Of a stretch of DNA of 6,325 bases, positions 1 through 6,099 are shown in pieces. The DNA is taken from assembly GCA_012511845.1 (NCBI GenBank), contig JAAZFF010000407.1:1-6325 (forward strand). Reading direction: 5' to 3'. This stretch comes from Lentisphaerota bacterium (lineage in GTDB: Bacteria > Verrucomicrobiota > Kiritimatiellia > RFP12 > UBA3636). A program made the position numbers and the translations under genes. The notes under the pieces were generated by a model. It did no database searches. It worked only from the letters and a program-made list of their open reading frames with translations, and had not been told where the DNA came from. How positions within the stretch are numbered: position 1 is the first letter of the stretch; each line of letters starts with the position of its first letter.

Positions 1-2
1 AC

Positions 3-1715
3 TCCGAGGGTTCATCAGGGCTCACTATCTGCCATACCAAGTTCTCATTCAACACGGCGACGGACTTCGGTGGCGGGGTCTGCCTGAAATCCGTGACAGA
101 TGCGACAATAAGCGGTTGCGTGTTCAGCGACAACATGGCAGATCACGATGACGGCGGGGCCGTCGTCTATGACAAGGGGATGGGCGGGGCCATCGCTTGC
201 TTGCAGTCCTCCTTGACGGTTACAAATTGCTTCTTCGAATGGAATGCGGCGCAGGTGTCCAAGGCTGGCGGGGTTCCGACTGAAAAATCCGCCGGAGGAG
301 GCGGAGACATTTATGTGAATACTGGAACGCTGAGACTTCTGGACTCAGTTTCTGCAAATGCACGGGCAGGAGTCTTGAAGGACCCTGTAGCACTCTCTCC
401 GAACGAGGCGAAGCTGTATTTCACAGGTGACGGAGGCTCTATCCTCGTCCATGGCGAGAAGTCCAATACAAGTGTGGAGATTCGGGACTGCCGTTTCGAA
501 GACTCAGTTTCGTACGGAAACGGGGGTACCGTGTCTTTCTCAAAAGATTCATCCCCGGAGGCAAGGACCTATTTTGTTCTCGGACGGCCTTCTTTTCAAT
601 GGCCGCCTGCCACGGCAGAACCAGTAGCTCTTGGCGGAGGCTGTATTGGGCTCATATCCAATTCTACATTTACAGCGTCTCAAGGTGGATGGCACGGTGG
701 TGCCATATCCGCCAACGGGCGAGGCATGGATATCGATATACTGGACTCGATTTTCCGCCGTTGCAAAGGTGGTACGACACATAAACGTGATGGCAAGGGA
801 GGGGCAGTGTCGGTCGGGGGAGGACTCCAGACAGACGCCCCGCCAGTTAATGACGTTCTTGTTGCAAATTGTCTTATGGAAAACTGCTCTGCTTCCGGCA
901 ATGGCGGTAGCATGTATGTCACCATCCGTGGAAAGCTGCGCATAGAGGACACACTGATTGACGGATGCAGTGCTCTGAATGAGGGGCAGGGGCTGCCATT
1001 GCCGACAGACGATCATCGTAAAGTGGAGGGGATGGGAGGCGGTATTCATGTATCCGCAGGAGGACACCTCTACTTGAAAGGCGGAAGCCCCGGCAGCATG
1101 CAAATTGGGAATTGCAACGCTGCGGTGAATGGCGGGGGTATTTCCATTAAAAGCGGCAGGGCATTTTTTTCAGGCAATCTGGAGTTTGAAGGAAACAATG
1201 CCAACGGGTCAGCGGTGGATGGTTATGGTAATGGAGGCGGAGTGTTTGTCACAACGTCATATCATGATGACAAGCGGAGGTTCGGCGCTGGGTGGGGCGC
1301 AGCAACACTGTACGATTGCCATGGTGAAATTTGGTCCTCATCTTCGGATGTGTTTATCTCGAAAAACCGTGCCAATTGTTGGGGAGGAGGGTTATACGTC
1401 GGAATATCGCCGCCATGGTACGGATCGTCCACCAGGAAAGGGAATTTGGCAATGATCACACTTATGGGTGCCAACATTCACACGAATACTGCACTGCAAG
1501 CTGCAAATGAAAGCCCTTTGAAGCCGGCCCAGATCGCAGCAGAGCGTGTTAAAGATAACCTTGCCAACCTTAACTTTAAGGATACAAACATCAGCGGCGA
1601 CTCAACGACCGATATTGGGATCTATCTTTGGGATTCCATTGTCCCCTACACGGAGGGAACCATCTTCGGGGCATTGGCCGCACCGACAATCACAGAGGGC
1701 ACGGAGGCACCATGA
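3..1715 (+). CDS. Right-handed parallel beta-helix, Pmp-like surface protein (5' end missing)
   Basis: Partial gene, open to the left edge with no stop; the GTG at 93 is an internal valine, not a start. The visible 570 residues are rich in Gly, Ser, Asn and Cys and carry about fourteen GG(A/G/S/T)(I/V/M/L)-type turns, for example at residues 23-26, 51-54, 61-64, 144-147, 174-177, 232-235, 266-269, 301-304, 345-348, 377-380, 411-414 and 461-464. They alternate with FxxN motifs (FSFN 14-17, FSDN 41-44, FEWN 78-81, FEGN 395-398) and V/I-x-x-C strands. This GGAI plus FxxN pattern is that of chlamydial Pmp and related beta-helix repeats. The protein is presumably exported, but its signal peptide would lie outside the window. 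The C-terminus shows neither an autotransporter barrel nor a PEP-CTERM or LPXTG sorting signal; it ends in a short, less repetitive stretch closing ...TEGTEAP. Ligand and exact role are unknown. The fold is well supported, the function is not. Confidence 0.85.
   Translation, partial: SEGSSGLTICHTKFSFNTATDFGGGVCLKSVTDATISGCVFSDNMADHDDGGAVVYDKGMGGAIACLQSSLTVTNCFFEWNAAQVSKAGGVPTEKSAGGGGDIYVNTGTLRLLDSVSANARAGVLKDPVALSPNEAKLYFTGDGGSILVHGEKSNTSVEIRDCRFEDSVSYGNGGTVSFSKDSSPEARTYFVLGRPSFQWPPATAEPVALGGGCIGLISNSTFTASQGGWHGGAISANGRGMDIDILDSIFRRCKGGTTHKRDGKGGAVSVGGGLQTDAPPVNDVLVANCLMENCSASGNGGSMYVTIRGKLRIEDTLIDGCSALNEGQGLPLPTDDHRKVEGMGGGIHVSAGGHLYLKGGSPGSMQIGNCNAAVNGGGISIKSGRAFFSGNLEFEGNNANGSAVDGYGNGGGVFVTTSYHDDKRRFGAGWGAATLYDCHGEIWSSSSDVFISKNRANCWGGGLYVGISPPWYGSSTRKGNLAMITLMGANIHTNTALQAANESPLKPAQIAAERVKDNLANLNFKDTNISGDSTTDIGIYLWDSIVPYTEGTIFGALAAPTITEGTEAP
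1703..1707 (+). promoter_or_regulatory. Ribosome binding site GGAGG for the coupled downstream gene
   Basis: GGAGG lies inside the last codons of the beta-helix gene, four bases before the ATG at 1712. Together with the ATGA stop/start overlap at 1712-1715 it fixes the start of the next gene. It argues against the in-frame upstream ATG at 1628, which would overlap the beta-helix gene by 88 bases and would hide the hydrophobic N-terminus. Confidence 0.7.
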
Positions 1716-2797
1716 AAAAAACTATAATTGCAGTCACCTTTGTAGCAATGTTTCTGGCTATACTTGTTATCGCCATGAAGCGAGCACACAAGGAACATAA
1801 CGGAAAAGCCATGACTCAACTGTCTTTTTCCTTAGATCACGCCAACATGACCTCTGTGGCACATCGGGAGGATAGCAAGCAGACCTCTAATGCCGAAATA
1901 GGTCCGAACAAGTGGGAGGGGCATCGTATTCCGAATCGTGAAGAACGTCTTGGAATGTCCCGCAAAGAGCGGCTTGCGCTTCTGGAGAGCCTGGGGCATC
2001 TTCCAGACGACCGTGACTGGTCTGATTTCGAGATCGGAGAAGAGACTAGCTGGTGGGGCAGACGGCTGGACCCGAAGCTTTTCTGGAAAGATAAGGTCAT
2101 ATGGCTTGACGGGACGGCCGTGGGGGAAGCTTGGAGTTATGGGAGGGCATATCCACCTATGCCATATGAGGATCCTTCGGTACAAGATCGTAGCGACGAG
2201 GACTTGCCGTGTAGTGGATTCGAGTTGGAGTCGCCTAACTACAATCTGGCTTTGTCAGCACGTGAAATCGCCTTCTGGGACAAGTTTGGGAAAACCCATC
2301 CGCTTCCACCACGCAAGATAATCGACTGGCAGACTGAACGGGCGAATAGATTGCTGGACGATATTAATGTGTTGACTAACAGACCGGAACACGCCGCCCG
2401 GCTCGGACTTACGGAAGCGAGCAGTGAACGCACGCTTGAGAGCGACCGATATCACGCAAGTTTCATGGGATCTACCGGTTATCCTGCGGAATGTATATCG
2501 GCTGAGGCGTACCGCTGGGCGCACATAATGCAAAAACGCAAGGAGTATGAAGAGATTCAGGCAAAGGGGAAAAATGTTGACTCACTGGGATTGACCAATC
2601 TGTTCAGGAGAGTTTACGTGGATCGAAAGTACATCACCGAACCCTTGAGTGCCGAAGATCTCCATGCCGCAAATGCATGGAAAAGAGAGTATCTACGCCG
2701 GCTCCGAAGGGAAAACACGGACGAATCATACATCAATGCCTACATGAAAGAATGGGGGCTATCATCAAATGAAGTCTTTGACGTATCACATAATTGA
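1712..2797 (+). CDS. Membrane-anchored protein of unknown function, coupled to the beta-helix gene
   Basis: 361 residues; I do not recognise the family. Residues 4-22 form one hydrophobic segment after Lys2-Lys3, followed by the basic stretch KRAHK (23-27). There is no clear signal-peptidase site or lipobox, so a signal anchor is more likely than a cleaved peptide, although positive charge on both sides leaves the topology uncertain. The rest is soluble and highly charged. A Trp-rich stretch spans residues 103-141 (W103, W114, W115, W125, W131, W141), a Pro/Tyr-rich stretch follows at 146-155, and the C-terminal third (about 262-347) is Lys/Arg/Glu-rich and probably helical. There are only two Cys, C167 and C261. 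No known catalytic motif is visible. The start is set by GGAGG and by the four-base overlap with the beta-helix stop, which implies translational coupling and matched synthesis. A role in anchoring, assembling or exporting the beta-helix protein is inference from position only. Confidence 0.8.
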   Translation: MKKTIIAVTFVAMFLAILVIAMKRAHKEHNGKAMTQLSFSLDHANMTSVAHREDSKQTSNAEIGPNKWEGHRIPNREERLGMSRKERLALLESLGHLPDDRDWSDFEIGEETSWWGRRLDPKLFWKDKVIWLDGTAVGEAWSYGRAYPPMPYEDPSVQDRSDEDLPCSGFELESPNYNLALSAREIAFWDKFGKTHPLPPRKIIDWQTERANRLLDDINVLTNRPEHAARLGLTEASSERTLESDRYHASFMGSTGYPAECISAEAYRWAHIMQKRKEYEEIQAKGKNVDSLGLTNLFRRVYVDRKYITEPLSAEDLHAANAWKREYLRRLRRENTDESYINAYMKEWGLSSNEVFDVSHN

Positions 2798-2815
2798 GAG
2801 AAAGACGATCCATGA

Positions 2816-3001
2816 CATTACCGCATGTGCTGGTGCGCCGCAGAAATGCAAGTAGTCATATTCACTTATCATGATAAGTGGGTAAGAGATAGCAACAAAA
2901 TCGCAGATGTTTTTGTAACGGATATCAATCGGGCTTTGCGAGATGGGGCTTGGAGACCTGTTCCGGATTCATTCAAATTCCAGTTTAGTATTGGTTTATG
3001 A
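2816..3001 (+). pseudogene. Possible remnant gene or small ORF, unrecognised
   Basis: After a TGA at 2813, one frame stays open for 61 codons to a TGA at 2999, with ATGs at 2825 and 2846. From 2846 it would encode 51 residues of ordinary protein-like composition, including YHDKW and ending ...FSIGL. Neither ATG has a ribosome binding site. An alternative ATG at 2812, 14 bases after the previous stop, opens a 20-codon frame in a different phase that ends at the TGA TAA near 2872, so a frameshifted, decaying gene is one reading. The palindrome at 2863-2880 lies inside it and the promoter candidate for the GH39 gene overlaps its end, both of which argue that this may simply be regulatory spacer. 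I cannot assign a family. Confidence 0.2.
2863..2880. repeat. Perfect 18-bp palindrome, possible operator
   Basis: CACTTATCATGATAAGTG is its own reverse complement over all 18 bases, with two 9-bp half-sites of type CACTTATCA. It lies 66 bases after the stop of the membrane-anchored protein and about 110 bases upstream of the -35 box proposed for the GH39 gene. As RNA it could fold with 7-bp arms and a CATG loop, but no T-tract follows, so an intrinsic terminator is unlikely. Its symmetry fits a dimeric repressor or activator site; no regulator is encoded in the window to pair with it. Confidence 0.45.
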
Positions 3002-3019
3002 CCTGCATTTGTTTATAGT
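2991..3019 (+). promoter_or_regulatory. Sigma70-like promoter candidate for the GH39 gene
   Basis: TTGGTT (2991-2996) and TATAGT (3014-3019) are separated by exactly 17 bases in an AT-rich stretch. The -10 box matches the consensus in five of six positions; the -35 box matches in three. Transcription would begin near 3026, only about 12 bases before the ATG at 3038 but about 48 before the ATG at 3074, which is part of why the later start is preferred. Confidence 0.4.
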
Positions 3020-3073
3020 TGTAACTTAATTAATTTTATGTTGCTCAGAAATGAAATTATCGGAACCTTTACT

Positions 3074-4546
3074 ATGAAAAAAGAGAAGAACTCCACATGC
3101 AATAATCTGAAATCAGGTGAATGGAACGCTGTTTGCAACAAAGCATGGCGCATCGAAGTGCATCCCGATGAAGTGGTTGGGCCGATCAAAATTATGAATG
3201 CAGTCAATAATGGTCCGAAGAAAGCCCGATCCGACCAGACGAGCAGTAATTTTGATGACTTTAAGTCGTTGAAAATTCCATTTGTCCGTACTCATGATGC
3301 TGCACTCTGCTATTCTTACGGTGCTCACCATTGTGGCGATATTACATCAATGTTTCCGGATTTTGATACAGATGAGACCGATCCCGCAAATTATGATTTT
3401 ACAATTACAGATGAATATCTCGAAACAATTCGCCTTGCCGGAGGAGAACCATTTTTCAGACTCGGACAATCTATCGAACACTGGATAAAGAAATACGGAG
3501 TGAATCCTCCTGAAGATTTTGAAAAGTGGGCACGTATTTGCGAACATGTAATTCGTCATTACAATGAAGGTTGGGCTGATGGATACAGGTGGAATATCCG
3601 CTATTGGGAAATCTGGAACGAACCCGACCTGAATACTGTCAAGGAGGATGGGCGCCTCGGACCGACCTGGACCGGGACGAAAGAACAGTTTCTTGAACTG
3701 TATAAAACAGTATCGCTTCATTTGCGGAGGTGTTTCAATGATATAAAGATAGGAGGTCCCGCCTTTTGCGGATGGAATTCCTGGAAGGATGATTTTCTAC
3801 CATTTTGTGTCAGGGAAAAACTGCCACTTGATTTCTATTCTTATCACGCATATGCGCAATCATTCGAGGAAATATCTTATTCTGCAAGACAGGCTCGCAT
3901 GCTTCTTGACAAGAACGGTTTCAACGATGTGGAGCTTATCCTGAATGAGTGGAACTATGTACGCGGCTGGAGTGATGAGTGGGTTTACACCCTCGAATGT
4001 GAGTCGGGGCGTTTCAATCAGAAGGGCGCGGCAATGATCGCTGCCACAATGATAGACTGCCAGAATTCACCTCTAGATATGCTGATGTATTACGACGCAC
4101 GCATTGGGTGTGCCATGAACGGAATGTTTGACATTATCACACTGCTTCCCTTGAAGGGGTATTATCCTTTCGTGGCATGGAAGCGCCTTCAGACGTTGGG
4201 AACACAAGTTAAAACAAAATGTACCGAAAGTGCGTCCGGTACATTTCTGTTTCCGGAACACCCATGGGAACCGGGGGATAATCACAGGGAGCTGGTAGCC
4301 TGTGCAGCACGCAACAAAGAGGGATGCCTGGCAATCTTCATCGCTCGTTACTCACACGACAACAACATCGTTGCCACCGTACCCGTGCAGATACGTCTGG
4401 CGGATGGGCGTTCGCTTGGAAACGCCCGCTGCCATCTCACGGATGCAGTACGCAGCTATACGGAAGTATCACTTATTACGCACGAGGATGGCTCTGCCAC
4501 AGTCAGAATGCAACCCAATTCATTTGCGCTGATTGAGCTGGATTGA
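3074..4546 (+). CDS. GH39-like glycoside hydrolase (clan GH-A), probably cytoplasmic
   Basis: 490 residues: an N-terminal (beta/alpha)8 barrel to about residue 380, then a small all-beta C-terminal domain. Clan GH-A retaining enzymes use two glutamates at the ends of strands 4 and 7. Here E183 in WNEPD (181-185) is the likely acid/base and E292 in LNEW (290-293) the likely nucleophile. Further family-like blocks are NAVNNGP (42-48), RTHD (72-75), HHCGD (85-89), RLGQSIEH (129-136) and SYH (256-258). GH39 contains beta-xylosidases and alpha-L-iduronidases, so the sugar cannot be fixed from sequence; the general reaction is exo-type glycoside cleavage with retention. No signal peptide is visible, so it probably acts on imported oligosaccharides. 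The start at 3074 has GGAA eight bases upstream, while the in-frame ATG at 3038 (502 residues) has only AT-rich sequence before it and would lengthen an already long leader; 3038 cannot be excluded. A likely operon partner, the propeller gene, follows after 62 bases. Confidence 0.85.
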   Translation: MKKEKNSTCNNLKSGEWNAVCNKAWRIEVHPDEVVGPIKIMNAVNNGPKKARSDQTSSNFDDFKSLKIPFVRTHDAALCYSYGAHHCGDITSMFPDFDTDETDPANYDFTITDEYLETIRLAGGEPFFRLGQSIEHWIKKYGVNPPEDFEKWARICEHVIRHYNEGWADGYRWNIRYWEIWNEPDLNTVKEDGRLGPTWTGTKEQFLELYKTVSLHLRRCFNDIKIGGPAFCGWNSWKDDFLPFCVREKLPLDFYSYHAYAQSFEEISYSARQARMLLDKNGFNDVELILNEWNYVRGWSDEWVYTLECESGRFNQKGAAMIAATMIDCQNSPLDMLMYYDARIGCAMNGMFDIITLLPLKGYYPFVAWKRLQTLGTQVKTKCTESASGTFLFPEHPWEPGDNHRELVACAARNKEGCLAIFIARYSHDNNIVATVPVQIRLADGRSLGNARCHLTDAVRSYTEVSLITHEDGSATVRMQPNSFALIELD

Positions 4547-4608
4547 TTGCAATGATTATTCTGTGTCTTTTGATACAAGTTCATAATTATTTTAAATAAA
4601 AACTGAAA

Positions 4609-5892
4609 ATGAGTGCACACTTTTGCAATTCCAGAATTCGTCCACTTGCAAACGACTTTGTTACGGTGTGTGAGTCTCCGTCGCCGGCAACGTTGTTTTG
4701 TTATACGCCCGGACTTGCTTGTACTGATGACGGGCGGCTTATTGCAACAATGGATTTTGGCGGTCCGGGTCAACCATCGTTCGAACCTCAAGGACGCATT
4801 TTTATTTCCGATGATAATGGCATGCAGTGGTGCGAAAAAGGCTCATTCCCGTTTATTCATGCCAGACCTTTCATAGTAGGGGGTGTTCTATATGTAATTG
4901 GGCATGCTGATACATTGGTGAACGGTTCAGGGGATTTAATGATAATGCGCTCTGATGATAGGGGAGAAACTTGGGGCACGCCTGTACGGCTGACGCACGG
5001 ACAGGAATGGCATCAATCGGCCTGTAATGTGTGGTTTGCCAACGAGTGCGTTTATTTAGTTATGGAATTGCGGGTCACCAGAGATATTCATGGATGGTAT
5101 CCCGGTGAACTGGCGCCCGTGCTGATGCGGGCATCAGTCGATGCGGATTTGCTGTTGGCGGAAAGTTGGACGTTTGCAAGTATATTGTCGTTCCGAGATG
5201 TTATTCCCGATATAGAACGTGACCCAGGGATTGATTTTTTTGGTGTACCGTTCTTTGCGTCGTCATATCCATCGGGAATTACAGTGGCGCCCGGACGCGA
5301 TTGCGCTCCTATAGGTTGGCTCGAAGCGAATGTAGTTCAGTTTAATGACCCCGCACATATCTGGCATGACCCGTCGGGCAGGACTTTTCATCTTTGGATG
5401 CGTGCCCACACGGGAGGCACGGGCTATGCAGCTATTGCCAAGGTTGTGGAATACGATGATGGAACCATGACCACAATGTTGGAAACAGTCCCATCAGGGA
5501 AAAAAATTCTTTTTATTCCCTGCCCTGGTGGACATATGCGTTTTCACGTAATATTTGACAAACCATCAGGACTTTTCTGGCTGCTGGGGACCCAGGCGAC
5601 AGACTCAATGACGCGTCCGGAACTTCTTTCAGCGAATCGGTACAATTTGCCGAACAATGAGCGGCGCAGAATGCATCTTTATTTTTCAAAAAACATGGTT
5701 GATTGGTGTTTTGCAGGGATCGTTGCTGAAGGCGCATCCGATTTAGAAAGTCGGAATTACGGTTCTATGGTTGTAAAGGGCAACGACCTGCTTATACTAT
5801 CGCGCAGTGGCGATAAGCGCGCAGCTTCACCTCATAACGGTAATCTCATCACATTTCATGTTTTGCGCGATTTCCGCAAACTCGTTTACTGA
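4609..5892 (+). CDS. Asp-box (BNR) beta-propeller, sialidase-like fold, putative glycosidase or glycan-binding protein
   Basis: 427 residues without a signal peptide. Two clean Asp-boxes (S-x-D-x-G-x-x-W) are at 67-74 (SDDNGMQW) and 115-122 (SDDRGETW), and a degenerate one is at 360-366 (SKNMVDW). These mark six-bladed sialidase-type propellers, for which a length near 400 is usual. The blade-one position that holds F-R-I-P in true sialidases reads C-Y-T-P (31-34), so the first triad arginine is absent and the call of sialidase is doubtful. The C-terminal third carries a dense motif block: GGH (308-310), ATDSMTR (330-336), NNERRR (349-354), RNYGSM (382-387) and LSRSGD (397-402). It resembles a conserved family of so-called sialidase proteins in PVC bacteria, which I recall but cannot verify here. 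The ATG is preceded by an AT-rich spacer without a Shine-Dalgarno sequence, and no promoter is evident in the 62-base gap, so cotranscription with the GH39 gene is likely. A GH145-like or lyase activity on uronate-containing glycans is an alternative. Confidence 0.8.
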   Translation: MSAHFCNSRIRPLANDFVTVCESPSPATLFCYTPGLACTDDGRLIATMDFGGPGQPSFEPQGRIFISDDNGMQWCEKGSFPFIHARPFIVGGVLYVIGHADTLVNGSGDLMIMRSDDRGETWGTPVRLTHGQEWHQSACNVWFANECVYLVMELRVTRDIHGWYPGELAPVLMRASVDADLLLAESWTFASILSFRDVIPDIERDPGIDFFGVPFFASSYPSGITVAPGRDCAPIGWLEANVVQFNDPAHIWHDPSGRTFHLWMRAHTGGTGYAAIAKVVEYDDGTMTTMLETVPSGKKILFIPCPGGHMRFHVIFDKPSGLFWLLGTQATDSMTRPELLSANRYNLPNNERRRMHLYFSKNMVDWCFAGIVAEGASDLESRNYGSMVVKGNDLLILSRSGDKRAASPHNGNLITFHVLRDFRKLVY

Positions 5893-5914
5893 TAATCTAC
5901 AAGTTCCATATTGG

Positions 5915-5929
5915 AGTTTGTAACAAACT
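5915..5929. repeat. 15-base inverted repeat AGTTTGT-A-ACAAACT
   Basis: Perfect 7-base arms around a single A, 22 bases after the stop of the propeller gene. A weaker TCCA-TAT-TGGA element (5905-5915) abuts it. As RNA it could pair six bases around a UAA loop, but it is AU-rich and no T-run follows directly, so it is a poor intrinsic terminator. It could be an operator-like site or a weak 3' end structure. The remaining 5893-6099 gap shows no coding frame. Confidence 0.3.
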
Positions 5930-5984
5930 GATTGATAAGCACTGCATGTATTGTGTTTTATAGACATGAAAAGTAAAGTTGTCA

Positions 5985-6014
5985 TTGCATTAAAGATGTT
6001 GTGAAGTGTAGAAT
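5985..6014 (+). promoter_or_regulatory. Sigma70-like promoter candidate for the right-edge gene
   Basis: TTGCAT (5985-5990) and TAGAAT (6009-6014) with an 18-base spacer lie in AT-rich sequence. Transcription would start near 6021 and leave a leader of about 80 bases before the ATG at 6100. Other weak matches exist in the same stretch, so this is a candidate only. Confidence 0.3.
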
Positions 6015-6087
6015 GAATGTGTCGTACAAAAGATTACAATCAAATAAATATGCGGGCGTGTATTAAGTAGTCTAATGAATTAACAAC

Positions 6088-6093
6088 AAGGAG
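6088..6093 (+). promoter_or_regulatory. Strong ribosome binding site AAGGAG
   Basis: AAGGAG is six bases before the ATG at 6100, the best Shine-Dalgarno match and spacing in the right half of the window. It supports translation from 6100 of the signal-peptide sequence, rather than only from the later ATG at 6167. Confidence 0.65.
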
Positions 6094-6099
6094 TCGGAT

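Noticed and set aside
288..305. G+C-rich inverted repeat TCCGCC-GGAGGA-GGCGGA
   Set aside because: It is inside the coding sequence and is explained by consecutive Gly codons of the repeat; there is no T-tract and no reason to call a regulatory hairpin.
631..945. Overlapping plus-strand open frames inside the beta-helix gene
   Set aside because: They are alternative-frame shadows of the Gly-rich repeats, with no start signals or recognisable domains.
549..1103. Minus-strand open frame of 184 codons inside the beta-helix gene
   Set aside because: It lies opposite a strongly repetitive Gly-rich coding frame with clear protein motifs; its translation has no recognisable features, and long antisense frames are expected in G+C-rich repeats.
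1628..1711. Upstream in-frame ATG at 1628 as start of the membrane-anchored protein
   Set aside because: It would overlap the beta-helix gene by 88 bases, gives an unrelated-looking leader and buries the hydrophobic segment; the ATG at 1712 has GGAGG and an ATGA overlap.
4540..4608. Terminator or separate promoter between the GH39 and propeller genes
   Set aside because: Only an 8-base ATTGCAAT palindrome and AT-rich sequence are visible; no stable stem with a T-tract and no well-spaced -35/-10 pair.
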